A DNA stretch of 60,000 bases, taken from Cristatella mucedo. Its lineage: Eukaryota; Bryozoa; Phylactolaemata; Cristatellidae. The stretch's first letter is position 1. Every line of letters begins with the position of its first letter. A program made the translations under genes and the position numbers. The notes under the pieces are model-generated. The model was given only the letters and a program-made list of their open reading frames with translations. It made no database searches and was not told the DNA's origin. The DNA is taken from assembly GCA_009760855.2 (NCBI GenBank), contig WPIO01000014.1:3404501-3464500 (forward strand), in the 5' to 3' direction. This document shows positions 1 to 10,299 of the stretch, in pieces.

Positions 1-107
1 GCCGAGTAGCTTGTCTCTCGTCGATGCAAGAGTACTAAGAAACACATTTTGGGTTTAAGGCGACAGAAAAGTGACTGACTTTGGATTCTTTGCGGCGTGG
101 TTCAGGT

Positions 108-191
108 ATGACTGCTGAAGAGGATCGTACCGAGCTAGAAGATGGAGAAGTCCCAAGAACATTCTATTCCAATGTTTGTCTCACCAGCCAG
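108..191 (+). CDS. Candidate single coding exon of an unrecognised protein
   Basis: An ATG at 108 opens 28 codons of acidic, charged sequence (MTAEEDRTELEDGEVPRTFY and eight more residues) that end in frame at a strong donor, CCAG then GTAAAG, at 192. This looks like a first coding exon leaving in phase 0. Against it: the exon is short, no partner exon was found downstream before GATAD1, which is on the other strand, and I do not recognise the sequence. The bases just before the ATG (TTCAG then GT) could also be an acceptor, making this an internal exon. No function is proposed. Confidence 0.2.
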
Positions 192-1956
192 GTAAAGGCT
201 TTCTTGGTGACCGCGAAATGCCCGATTTTGAGAAACCAAGAACTAAATGCAGCTGATAACTCGTTAGGATTTTTTTGCCACCGTCTTTTTCCGATAAAAT
301 GTGTGCTTCAACAGTAGTGTCTATTCCACTTCCTTTGAGAAGTCTCCTCCTTGCTTCTATACATGTGGTTAAAGCCAGACGGCGAGAACGGCTGTTAATG
401 GGCAATTAGTTCTTTAAGTTTTCCTCTACTGGTTAAACCGTTTTGCCAATTCAAGTGACAATCGGGAGTTTTGGCTCGGGGGAGAGGAGCTAGCAACAAA
501 AGCAATATACTGACTGTTTTGAGGTAGAGTAGACCAGCCAGGGCATGCTATTTTCACGCTCATTACCCAGTTGCCTCTTGAACCAGGCCGTGCTCATGGC
601 TCGACTTTCTTTTCCAGCAAATAAACCTTCTTTGTTCCGTAACAGGCCTAATCCTCGTAGTATTAGTTCAGTTCGAAGTGGCTGCGGAATGACGGGCAAA
701 ACAGAGGTTTAGTCAAACTTCCGATAGCCAATATCATTCATGGTCAGCACTTGGAAAATTGCTGTAGATTCGCTATCTTTTTCTCAAATGGTAGTGCTTG
801 CACCCCAATGGTCCAAATGTTGGCTGTCTTCGTCTTCACAGAGCCAAGATTTTTTCTTGAAGCTTTCATCTAGAAGAGTGTTCATTTCTCCAGCGTTATC
901 GAGCTTTCTCCCTACACTATTTTCCTCCTTTCCTTTTTCTCCTCTTTTTCCTGGTTTTTGTCATTGTCTAAATCCTGCTTGCTTCTGTCCTCCTCAAGCT
1001 GTTCTTCCTTATTCCCTCTGTGATTTTAAACATTCCCCTGTTTTTTCTATGTCTTTGCTGTTCTTCAGCTTTGCCTTATCAAGAAACTGTCTAGTAACTT
1101 GTTTGCATCTTTCTTCTCAAGTTTTCGTTTTCCGTGCTGGGCACCACTTGCCTTGTTTCATCCCAAGTCTTCTGAAAATAGATTGGGTGACCAAAAACGT
1201 ACAAAAGTAAACAGCAGCCATAGTGACAATGCAGTTCACGGAGGCTGGTCAGAAGTAACGCTGACTTTCCCACCGTTGACTCCGTCTCCGGAGAAAAAGG
1301 TTGAGCCTTTGGGGAGCTACACAAAAAAGGCTTGGTAAGATTGAAAGTGCCGACCTCGTTTACTTGCTGGCTCTAGAAGACTCAATGCACACAGTGCCTT
1401 TTAGCATACAATCTAAAAATAAACACTTACTAATCGCTTTTTCAAACTTACTAAAGTGACTGACTATGTATGACAGGCCGGCACAGCTAGCTAAGTCTAG
1501 CTTGGTCAAAGTCTATAAAATGCTTAACTAGCTCAGCCAGCCATAGTCCAATCCGTTGAAACAAGTACATGCTTGAAATCAAGATTAGTTTCATATGAAA
1601 AAGTTTAAAAAAAATTTGCATTGTCCATTTTGCTTTGGGTGCTCTCTTGACCTTGTCACCCGCGGACGTTTGCCCGCTTGCTACGCCGCTGCTTGAAGCC
1701 ATAGCATGAGAGCACGCTAGCTCAATCGCATGAAATTTGATGGGCAAACCCTTAACATCATTCTGTACAATTTGGAATCCTAGCCGCATTTTCTGACGTC
1801 TATTATAGAAATGGCAGCTGTTTCGCAGTAATTCGAATGACCCAGAGGCAATTACCAAGAGCGCCCTTGCCGTCGGCCCAAAAGGGGCTGCAGCAGCACA
1901 GGTCTGCAAGTATAACTTGATGCTGTGGGTTTCATATAGCCTGTGAGATGATACAT
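192..1956. other. Unassigned non-coding stretch
   Basis: No exon, tRNA or recognisable repeat was found here. A pyrimidine-rich block at about 840-1110 reads on the minus strand as lysine/glutamate-rich peptide in shifting frames with stops. That could be decayed coding sequence or simply purine-rich DNA; I could not match it to a family. Confidence 0.3.
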
Positions 1957-2113
1957 TAGCTGATTTAACAGCCTATTTTTGTATGGTAGCAGAGAAGCCT
2001 TAAAGGCTATCGCAGCGGCAATGAAGGATCGCCCACTGCAGGCTTCGAACTCACGACCGCGAAGCCGAGGTCGTGAAGAGCAACCACCTCACCTAGTGTG
2101 CCATCGCGGTTCA
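1957..2113 (-). repeat. SINE2 copy (tRNA-derived SINE)
   Basis: Read on the minus strand, this begins with a tRNA-like head (GATGGCACACTAGGTGAGG as A-box region, GAGTTCGAAGCC as B-box region). It continues with the body GGGCGATCCTT, a hairpin around AAGCCTTTAAGG, and ends GCTGTTAAATCAGCTA. The same order occurs at 25571, 48602, 54261 and 54389. It is a pol III-type retroposed repeat and not a tRNA gene, because no acceptor-stem pairing follows the B box. Confidence 0.7.
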
Positions 2114-3355
2114 CCATAATAATCTCAATCTGATCTCAGTTGAAATAGTAAGAAGTCTTGCTACTGGTTCTCCTAGGTAGAAGTCCTTTGCTGATTCTCC
2201 GAGCGGATGCTGGTGTATGAGATATCAGATTAAGGATACATCGTCAGGGGAATATCTATTTAGCTTATAGTATTTTTTATAACTAATGCGCTAAGCTGCT
2301 ATCAAATCTGTGGCTACTGCCTCGACTTCGTAATTTTTCATCACTATCCGTTAGTATACTTTGAGACCAACTACCTCAGGGACCAGTCATTGGCAGTGCG
2401 TTCTTGCAGTTTAACGAACGTTTGTGGTGTAAGATGTAGTAGTCGAGCAGTCAGCACAGACACAGTCAAAATTCACTGAACCGGTGGCTGTGCCTCCTAA
2501 CATCTGGTCTAACTGAATTTGCAATCTCTAAATGAGAAATAGTTCAGTATCTATCGTCGAACGCATTGTCAATAGGTTATAAGATATCTGCAAACAGCTT
2601 CTGGAAAAGTTAAGGCAATGCAAGCACGGTGCTTTGCCCAGGTGACCTTAGGATCATCATCGATGCACATCCCTTAAGCACTAAACTCTAATCAATAAGC
2701 TAAAGCTGTGCATTCGCTACTGAAACTACTCGGGTCTAATTATTTCCTGGGGTATGACGAAAGCTTATACAAAACATTTGAATGCCCACTCAACCTGCAT
2801 GTGTGGACATGCAAGAAAATCACGAGGTAGTTCGCAATCTAGTTGACTGGCCCATCTTAAGGACAGCGGTCTCGCTCCCGTCTAAAAAACTTGTTCCCAT
2901 GACCCCTGAACTTCCTCAAAGCAAACGCCAAGCTTTCAAAGAAGAGAGCTATTGTCTTGCCTTCGATCATTATTGCTTACATTATAAAAGATTACCAGGC
3001 TGCAACTCACAGTTGAAAGGCTGCAGCTCGCGGCAGAGGGACTGCAGTTTAAGTAAAAACAGAGACCTGCAAAAGCACTAAAAGCCAGCAGTCGAGTAGG
3101 CAGCATGGATGAGCTAGCGTCTGGTAAAGTATGCAAACTGATGCACAAAACAGACAAGCTATCATTAGACGGCCAGCAAAAGACTCCCCAAAAAACAAAG
3201 CTTCGTTAATCTTCGGGCCAGCTCTCGACTGTCTTCATATGGGATGAGCAGATTACCAAAGAGACTTTCAAACACCGGCACAAGTGATCATCCAGAAGAA
3301 TAAAATGCCTCTGACTGTCGGCAAGAAATGTTTAGTGAATAGCTAATCAATCTTA
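2114..3355. other. GATAD1 downstream flank, no recognised feature
   Basis: This lies 3' of the GATAD1 stop codon and would contain its 3' UTR. I saw no clear AATAAA on the minus strand close to the stop, so the transcript end is not placed. Short open frames at 2782-3081 and 2936-3157 overlap on opposite strands and look like chance. Confidence 0.3.
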
Positions 3356-6300
3356 CTAGCTATCAGAACCAGACTCTTCCTGAAACGGAAGTCGGCATAT
3401 CTCTGGACCAACTCTTGTCCATATGAAGCCAGTATCAGGCTTTTTGCTTTCTGTAGGGTATGGCGAATTGACTGCCTTAAAGTAATCAGAAGGTGCACGA
3501 CAAACAAAGTCCATGCAATCCAACTTGCGTGGCAGGTCTTCTTCTGGACCTGAAATATGAAGTTATGCAAGTAAGTAATTTGGATAAACCTTGTATAACT
3601 TTATAATATTATAAATAACAAAACATTTCTATAGCACCCACTGAGAATTAATCCCTTTCTAGGCTCTTGGCTGTAAAGAAAGCATGTTGAAACAATTAGT
3701 TGTACTATTCACAATGTCAAAAAGTATAACATTGCTAGAGGTGACGTGCATAGCATTAACATCTACATAATGGTTAGTGGTAGCATGCACAGTGCCAGCC
3801 TGCATGAGCACACAAAGCATGCACACTGCCAGCCTGCATAATAATAATAATGCACTTAATAAAGTGCCCTCAGAGAACTCAATCTCTTTCTAGGCGCTTG
3901 CATGAGCACACAAGGAACGAATCACAGGGACCTACTAAATGCTTTGATAAACAGATGCATTGTAAGCCTATTTTTTAAATGTCAAGTCACCGTCAGTCGG
4001 GAGCAGTCAGCAGTTCTAGGCTTTAGGAGCGTACGAACTGAAGGCACGGTCTCCACAGGATTTGAGGTTCGTACGAGGTACAGCTAAGCAATTTAGGTCA
4101 GAAAAGCAGGTGGCACGACCGCAAACCTGGTGGAGTAGTTCTCATAGGTAGACTGCAGCCAGAGAATGAAGGGACCCAGAAGTGAGTGATAGAACCTAGA
4201 AGTCGATGTGCTGCTTGATTGGAAGCCAGGGCAGGTCAGCAAGAAGTGGTGCGATGTGGCTGGCAACTGCGACGCTCACGACAGACAAGCCTAGCAGCAG
4301 AGTTGCGCACTAACTGAATGCAGCTGACTGCACAGGTCATGAGATCAATAAGCAGTGAGTTACAGAAGTCGAGACTGGATGTCACATATGCATGGACAAA
4401 CTTGATGTAGTATCCATGTCAGGGCAAGCCCAAATTTTAGTCATGTTATGCAGCTGAACGTAGGCAGACTTGACTGTGGAGCTGATGTGGTCGTCTAGTG
4501 AAAGGCCACTTTGTAACAGGAAACCTAGATTCCGTGCAGGTTCAACAGGAGATATGCTGGCAGAGCCGATTTTGAGCATCAAGCTTTCCGATTCCTGAGC
4601 CCCGCTTGGTTTGCCCATAACTAGTGTGTTGGTTTTCTCATCATCTAATTAGAGAAAGTTTGCTGCCATCCATATTCGAATTAGACAAACTGGACGGCTG
4701 AGAAGGATCAAAGCAAATGTACAATGGAGTGTCATCTGCATAGAAATGAAAGTCTAAATTGTGTATGGTGGTGCTGGTTTAGCCCCGTGGTTAAGGTGCT
4801 CGCTCACAACCAAGGTCTGACCGAGGTCGTGGAATCGAGCCCGTGGCATATGTGAAGAGCCTGAATAGAGACAGAGTTCTCTTAGGGCACTACACAAGTG
4901 AATTATATATAGATATTTATTTTTTATACTGAAATGAAGCAGACCAAGCACAGCCCTGTACTCCAGTGGCTGCTCCGATGACCTTTGTCCGTTCACATCA
5001 ATACTCTGGAGTCTCCCACTGAGATAGGGAGATAGGACCTAAACCATTGCAGTGCAGGGCCAGTGATGCCCAGGTGAGATAAGAGGTGCTCGAGACGGAT
5101 TTAGTGATCTATAGCATCAAAAGCTGCCGAAAGATCGAGAAAAACAAGAAGAGACTCTACCTAAGTCACGAGCGGCTCTCAGCCGTCTAATAGCACGACA
5201 CCATAAACCTCGAAAGACATTATTGATTCTAGGGAAAAGAGCTCGAATTCGGCCAACTTCTCATAAAAGAATTCAGCAGGACATATGCTGACAGAGCCAA
5301 TTTTTATGACTCACCGATGATATATGTGGCAGGGTCAAACTTGTTGTTTGCTGGATCACTATCACGTTTCGTGGCTGTTGTTGGTAACAGCCACGTTATA
5401 ACGGCACTTTTTTCGCAGTATTGATCTTGAAGAAGTCCACGTATCTGAGCAAAATAGACACCACCATCATGGTCCACCAGCGATACTATATCGCCAGTTT
5501 GGTAGAAATACCCCTTGAACGGAAAGAAGGAGCCTGCCATGCAAATCATTCGACATATCTGAGCAGCCGAAATAAACTGAATCAGGCATGGATGCTAAAA
5601 ATACCCACTGAATATCAGCGCTTAAAAAATTACAACACACCATTCAAGAGGCTTCTAAACTGATTTTTCAGATTAAACTAAACCCTACCGATGTCGCAGT
5701 CATGGAGGCCGTTAGCAATATTGCTCCTCTCAATACCTCGGGCTAGCAGTCACGTATTCATCAAAGCCATGCACCCATCTCAGCAATTTACTGCGTTTCA
5801 AATATTTAGCAGAGCTGGGCCCCACTTACGTTATAGTAGAGAGACTCTGACGTTGTAATAGTAGCCACCGCGCTCGGCGCTTTTGATGGCTACAAACCGT
5901 TAATTACTTTTTAACTGACTATCCAAATATACCAAAATAAAGCGGCTTCAAAAATTCATGCGCTTCACGTACGTTTTTCTTGAATATAACCCGTCGATTT
6001 TTACCCTTGGCTGCGAGCGCTTTCATGAGAAGCAGTCGATTACCACCTTTGGCAGACGAGGGTCGAATCCGAGCACTTTTCCTAGTACCAATAACGTCTT
6101 TAAGTGTTGAGGGTGTCGTGCTATTAGGGGGATGAGAGCCGCTTGCGACCGAGCTCTTCGAATTGCCCGGCGCCAAAACAGCGGTGCTATCCGACGTAGA
6201 CTGGGGAGTTGACCTACCGCTACCGCCACCCGCGCTGCTGGCAGATGCTGGATTTTGCTGCAAAACTTCCAAGTAACAGGCATTGCAGGAAACAAGACCG

Positions 6301-6374
6301 CCTTCTTCTTTACGCCACATCGCCGTCTCCGTCGTCTTGCATTTTTTGCACTCGGGTTTCGCGCCAATCGGCAT
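3356..6374 (-). CDS. GATAD1: GATA zinc finger domain-containing protein 1 (GATAD1 orthologue), four exons, complete
   Basis: Spliced by eye on the minus strand: exon 1 6374-5973, exon 2 5889-5830, exon 3 5513-5315, exon 4 3549-3356. All have GT/AG junctions and consistent phase, totalling 855 nt or 284 aa plus stop. Residues 9-33 form one GATA-type finger (C9-x2-C12-x17-C30-x2-C33). A serine/threonine/glycine-rich stretch and a basic patch (KGKNRRVIFKKN) follow. The conserved C-terminal half then reads GYFYQTGDIVSLVD, FAQIRGLLQDQYCEKSA, ATYIIGPEEDLPRK and GFIWTRVGP, which match human GATAD1 (269 aa) in order. The start was set at 6374 because MPIGAKPEC aligns with the human N terminus; an in-frame ATG at 6440 would add 22 residues. 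In mammals GATAD1 is a nuclear protein associated with KDM5/SIN3 complexes at H3K4me3 promoters; that role is inferred here. Intron 3 (1765 nt) holds a LINE with a nested SINE. Confidence 0.93.
3610..3836 (-). mobile_element. LINE-A 3' tail fragment
   Basis: On the minus strand this carries the LINE-A 3' untranslated region (blocks around GCATGCTACCACTAACCAT, and a CTAGAAAGGGATTAAT tail) without reverse transcriptase. It abuts the next LINE-A copy, so it is a separate truncated insertion or the older target of that copy. It lies within GATAD1 intron 3. Confidence 0.6.
3838..5270 (-). mobile_element. LINE-A (CR1/L2-like) copy 1, decayed, in GATAD1 intron 3
   Basis: An (AAT)n run at 3839 is the (ATT)n 3' end of a minus-strand element. 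Reading leftward from about 5270 the fragments follow CR1/L2-type reverse transcriptase order: VNGQRSSE (palm region), then VMGKPSG..., NLGFLLQSGLSLDDHISS, and the C-terminal FGDRAFSSYAPKAWNSLP-type region at about 4020-4080. Frames are broken throughout. A SINE1 has inserted at about 4772-4922. A further scrap of the same LINE (CATATGCTGACAGAGCC) lies at 5270-5305, next to GATAD1 exon 3. Confidence 0.8.
4772..4922 (+). repeat. SINE1 copy nested in LINE-A copy 1
   Basis: The tRNA-like head (TTTAGCCCCGTGGTTAAGG as A box, GTGGAATCGAGCCC as B box) is joined to the tail GCCTGAATAGAGACAGAG and TTCTCTTAGGGCACTA. That tail is the LINE-A 3' end. Its orientation is opposite to the interrupted LINE, whose reverse transcriptase reading resumes on the far side. 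Confidence 0.75.
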
Positions 6375-6944
6375 ATTGAGTATTCTCGACTTCTCCGGTC
6401 CCCTGGCAGCGGAAGTTATGCCGTAACGCTGTAGTAGCAACTGTATGTGTCTCAGGGACGAGCAATTTTGGCCGTGGATATCACAGTACTAGATAAATTT
6501 TCCATTATTTTCAAATACAAATAAATCTCATTAGGGCTGGGGTATCTTAATCCAGAGAACTTCATTTTGTCTGAACCGATGGATCGCGACGGCAACTAAA
6601 GCGATATGTCATCCGAGTTGATGGCGGCGTTCTAGTGTCTGGGCGCACGATGCCGTAAGAGTATGAATATTTATTATATAAATATATGTTGTTAGCAACT
6701 TTAAATCATGTGTGCATGTTTTTGGCCAGCACCTCTAACATCCTTCCAGTCATAGATAAAGGAGATGGGCCACGGGCGCTGGAATCGGAGTTTGCATCGA
6801 AGGTAACTTTTATCTGCGTATCTCTTAGTTCTAGAGTTGGTCTAAGCACCTTTCGGGAAATTTTCGGCTTCTGAATTGCACCAGTAAATCCATAGGTGAG
6901 ATCACTATCATAACTGCTGCTTGCACTATTCCAAAACTTTCGGA
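6375..6944. other. GATAD1 upstream region
   Basis: About 570 bases upstream of the GATAD1 start codon, expected to hold its 5' UTR and promoter. No TATA box or other element can be assigned; an AT-rich patch (ATTTATTATATAAATATATG) lies at 6668-6688 but far from the ATG. No convincing coding exon was seen on the plus strand. Confidence 0.3.
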
Positions 6945-7344
6945 TAGTCGAATAATAATAAAAATAATACGTTTGTTATAGCGCCTCAAAGAACTTAGTC
7001 TCCTTATAGGCACTTCATATTTGCAGCAAAGGAAGCCCAATTGAATTGTTAGTGGCAGCATGCTAAATGACAACAGGCATAACCTGGTTAGAGGTGTCAT
7101 GCGCAGGGTCAGCATGCAAATATGGTTAGTAACAGCATGCATAGTGTCAGCGAGCGTAAGTTCACAAAGGAAAAATCACATTGACCCACTAAATGCTGTG
7201 ATAAATAGATGCGTTTTAGCTTCTTTTTAGACGCGGTCAATCAGGGAATGTTGTATGGCCATTCGGAAGTGAGTTCCAGGCTTTGGGAGCATACGAGCTG
7301 AAGGCAAGGTCTCCAAAGGATTTGCAGCTCGTACGAGGTATAAG

Positions 7345-7621
7345 TTTTGTGTGTGCCTGCGCTTTCTGCTGTAATTAGCCAAGCGCCTGACACTAATACA
7401 CATGCCTCACCTGTGGCCAATAGTTAAGCCTTTGAAGCAGCGAAGCGTCGGGCCACTGATGAAGGTTATATTCCATGTCGTCTGCTGCGATTTTTCGAGC
7501 TCTCATTTATGTGCCCGTTGAGAGGAATAAAGAAGAGTCTTGTTTACCACGCACGAGCACCCGTTGTGTCTCTGTGAGACTCCCACTAGAACAGCTGCCG
7601 CCGGAGACACTGCCATGCAAC
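7345..7621 (+). mobile_element. Probable solo LTR inserted in LINE-A copy 2
   Basis: Compared with intact LINE-A copies, 277 foreign bases interrupt the element and are flanked by the direct repeat ATAAG (7340-7344 and 7622-7626). Inside are an AATAAA signal (7531-7536) and the downstream GAGTCTTGTTTACC region typical of an LTR polyadenylation zone. The ends are not the canonical TG...CA (they read TTTTG...GCAAC), so the exact class is uncertain. No coding sequence is present. Confidence 0.5.
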
Positions 7622-8314
7622 ATAAGTAAATGATTAGATTCCAAAAACGGGTATTGCGATGCTTAGCTTTGTGGGGGAGTAGATCTCCTTTTAGGCTGGA
7701 GCCAAAGAATGGAGAGACCTAAGAGTGAGTGATTGAACCTGGAAGTAGATGCGTTGCTTGAATGGGTGCCTGTGCGGGTCAGAAAGAATTGATGTGATGT
7801 GGTAACTGCGACGCTCACGACAGACAAGCCCAGCTGCCAATTTTTGCACTAACTGTAAGCTCTTGATTGCATGGGCCGGAAAGCCAACTAGCAGTGAGCT
7901 ACAGAAGTCAAGACGTGATGTCACAAATGCATGGACTAATCTAGATATAGTTTCCCTGTCTAAAAAAGTTCGAATTTTTAGCCATGTTATGTCGCTAAAA
8001 GTAGGCAGCCTTGACTGTGAAGCTTACGTGGTCATTTAGTGAAAGGTCCCTTTGGAACAGAACACCTAGATTTCGTGCAGATTCAACAGGAGATATGCTG
8101 GCAGAGCCGATTTTGAGTGAAAGGTTTTCCAATTTCTGAATCACACTTGTTTGCCCATAACTAATAAGTTGATTTTATCGTCATTTAATTTAAGAAAGTT
8201 TCCTGTCATCCATATGTGGAGGTCATCAATACACGCAGCAATGGAGTTGAGAGAATTCGACGTGCTGGAGGACTGGGAGGGGTCAAAGCAAAGGTGCAAC
8301 TGGGTGTCTTCTGA

Positions 8315-8464
8315 ATAAAAAAAAATATGATTCATTTATATAGCGCCCCAAGAGAACTTAATCTCTATTCAGGCGCTTCACATATGCCTCGGGGCTCGTG
8401 CCCACGACCTCAGTAAGACCTTGGTCGGGGCGAGCACCTTAACCGCTAGACCAAACCAGCTCAG
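8315..8464 (-). repeat. SINE1 copy nested in LINE-A copy 2
   Basis: A minus-strand SINE1: tRNA-like head GGTTTGGTCTAGCGGTTAAG read from 8460 leftward, B box GTCGTGGGCACGAGCC, then the LINE-A-type tail GCGCCTGAATAGAGATTAAG and a T/A-rich end. The LINE resumes at 8465 with GTGAAAGCCTAGC. Confidence 0.8.
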
Positions 8465-8845
8465 GCGTGAAAGCCTAGCTGGTGCCTTGCAATCACAATG
8501 ACAAGAGAGAGATTATAAACCGTGAAAGAAACCGGACCAAGCACAGAGCCCCGAGGTACCCCTTACTCCAGTGGTTCCTCGGATGATCGTTGTCCATTTA
8601 ACTTCAATACTCTGGAGTCTGCACCGAGATCTACCCTTGTAATAAGCTAGGTTTTTTTAGTTAGTCCGTAAATCCGTCGCAGGCACAGATGCCTCTTCAA
8701 GTTGATCAATTTTTTGCGATATACCGCGCCTGCCCAAAAAAAATTTGCAACAGCAAGGGCCCCTTTACTTTTGAGTTCCGCTGAGTGCGTTCCCTCTTAA
8801 CTGCACAAACCAATTATGGCATGCTAGTAAAAATCTGTTTTCTAC

Positions 8846-8960
8846 AATAATAATAATAATACATTTGCTAAAGCGCCCACAGATAAATCAATCTCTTTCT
8901 AGGTGGTTTATAATTGCTTCAAAGTGAGCACGGTCATATGATATACATTAGAGCCCATGC
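8846..8960 (-). mobile_element. LINE-A 3' tail fragment
   Basis: An (AAT)n stretch followed by GCGCCCACAGATAAATCAAT and CTCTTTCTAGG is the LINE-A end motif on the minus strand. It is a short, 5'-truncated insertion with no coding sequence. Confidence 0.65.
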
Positions 8961-9159
8961 GATTCACCCTTTGCCGTATCGTTTTGAGGTTTTAATTTAG
9001 TAAAGCTATCTCCCCATCCCCAAAACTAGAGTTGCTTGCCCAAATAAACATGACCAGACTGCTACCGCATATCGCACAGGAATGTCCGGCTGCAATTTCA
9101 ATCCTTCTGGGTACCACGCGGCTAGGCCATTTTGGGTTCAGATTATCTCAGCGGTAAGC

Positions 9160-10290
9160 AGCGTTTAACCGAAGACTGCGGGATTTTCCAAACTCTCGGA
9201 GTGCCAGAAGGGTACTCTCCTGCATTGAAAAAAGCGAGGATTATTCTAATCGGGAGATTGCGAGGAAGGTCGGTATTACGGAAGCCGCAGTGAGATACAA
9301 TTTGAAGCTGGAACAGACCGAACGGATGAATCTCCGGGTCGGGAACGGTAGGCGGTACTACACAACGATACGCGAGCACCGGAAGATGAGGGCGGCGGCA
9401 ATGCATAGCAGGTTCACCAGTTCATTGAAAATTAAGAAAGAGCTGGAGCTCTCAGCGATTACTGTCAGCAAAAGAGCAATCAGGACGAGGCTCGGCGAGC
9501 AAGGTGTGCGGTCCACGGTTGCTAAGAGGAAGCCGCTACTTAACTTTACGCCCAAGTATAGGAGGCTTGCTGTCGCCCGTAAATACTGGCAATGGACCCC
9601 AGCTGAGTGGAAAAAATTTGTATGGACTGGTGAATCTAACTTCACCATATTTGCCACCTCCCGGAGCACTCAGCGAGTGTGAAGACCAAACAATAAAGCA
9701 TATCTAGATGTTTTTCGCGTTTCTCTTTGCAGCATATGTAAAGCGCCTAGAAAGAGATTGAGTTCTCTGAGGGCGCTTTATCAAGTGCATTAATTATTAT
9801 TTCTCTAAAAGACGGTGAAATACGGTGGTGGTTGGAAAATGCTATGGGGTTTCTTTAGCGCTGCTGAGGTAGGAAGCTTGCACCGAGTTCAGGGGATAAT
9901 GAATGCAGAACGCTACTTGGACAGTGTTAAGAATTTTATATTCCGTCAGCTCACAGCATTCATGATACGGATTGTATTTGGCTGCGGGCAATGATCAGAG
10001 AATACCGCAGGCATAGTAAAGGACTTTTTTGAAAACCATATGCGTCAAGGCTGCGATCACTTCCATATTTTGGAAGGGCCTGGTCGGAGTGCAGATTTGA
10101 ACCCCGCTGAAGATCTTTGGCAGGAGTTGGAGCGTAAAATACGCAAACGTGTCATCCTTCCACGAAATTGGAATGAATTATTCGAACCTCTGGAGAAGGA
10201 ATAGCAGAAAATTCCATCTGACGTAAGTGAGAAGTTTTTAGGGCCAATTCTCAGAAGGCTCCTCGCCGTTATAAAAAAAAGGTGGTAGGA
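9160..10290 (+). mobile_element. Tc1-like (Tc1/mariner) transposase pseudogene with a nested LINE tail
   Basis: The plus strand encodes, in order, an N-terminal helix-turn-helix (NREIARKVGITEAAVRYNL, about 9250-9305), the second DNA-binding region (ISKRAIRTRL-like), RKPLLNFTPKYRRLAVARKY, WTPAEWKKFVWTGES with the first catalytic Asp replaced by Gly, VKYGGG...WGFFSAAEVGSL (about 9815-9880), GIMNAERYLD, and DLNPAEDLW with the final catalytic Glu. Stops, a 73-bp LINE insertion and the Asp loss show it is dead. About 340 residues would be the family norm. Terminal inverted repeats were not found. Confidence 0.85.
9727..9799 (+). mobile_element. Minimal LINE-A 3' tail insertion in the Tc1 element
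   Basis: Only the last ~73 bases of LINE-A are present (CAGCATATGTAAAGCGCC onward, ending CATTAATTATTA), flanked by the 7-bp direct repeat TTTCTCT (9720-9726 and 9800-9806). It splits the Tc1 transposase frame, so it is younger than the Tc1 copy. This may also be an extremely short SINE remnant, since SINE1 shares the tail. Confidence 0.7.
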
Positions 10291-10299
10291 GCAATACGC

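Larger units (their letters stand above)
6945..8645 (-). mobile_element. LINE-A copy 2, interrupted by an LTR-like insert and a SINE
   Basis: The (AAT)n end at 6948 and the tail TATAGCGCCTCAAAGAAC mark the 3' end. Minus-strand reverse transcriptase fragments continue through MTSRLDFCSSLLVGFPAHAI (7860-7920) and LNDDKINLLVMGKQV (8141-8185) to about 8640. Two later insertions split it: an LTR-like element at 7345-7621 with a 5-bp target duplication, and a minus-strand SINE1 at 8315-8464. No frame is intact. Confidence 0.8.

Noticed and set aside
740-1210. 156-codon open frame rich in Ser, Phe, Leu
   Set aside because: It is the pyrimidine-rich complement of a purine block. No start or splice context or family was recognised.
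5421-5663. Plus-strand frame with PTEYQRLKNYNTPF, loosely like a GATAD1 C-terminal segment
   Set aside because: It is on the wrong strand. The true C-terminal exon is at 3549-3356 on the minus strand, with the right junction phase.
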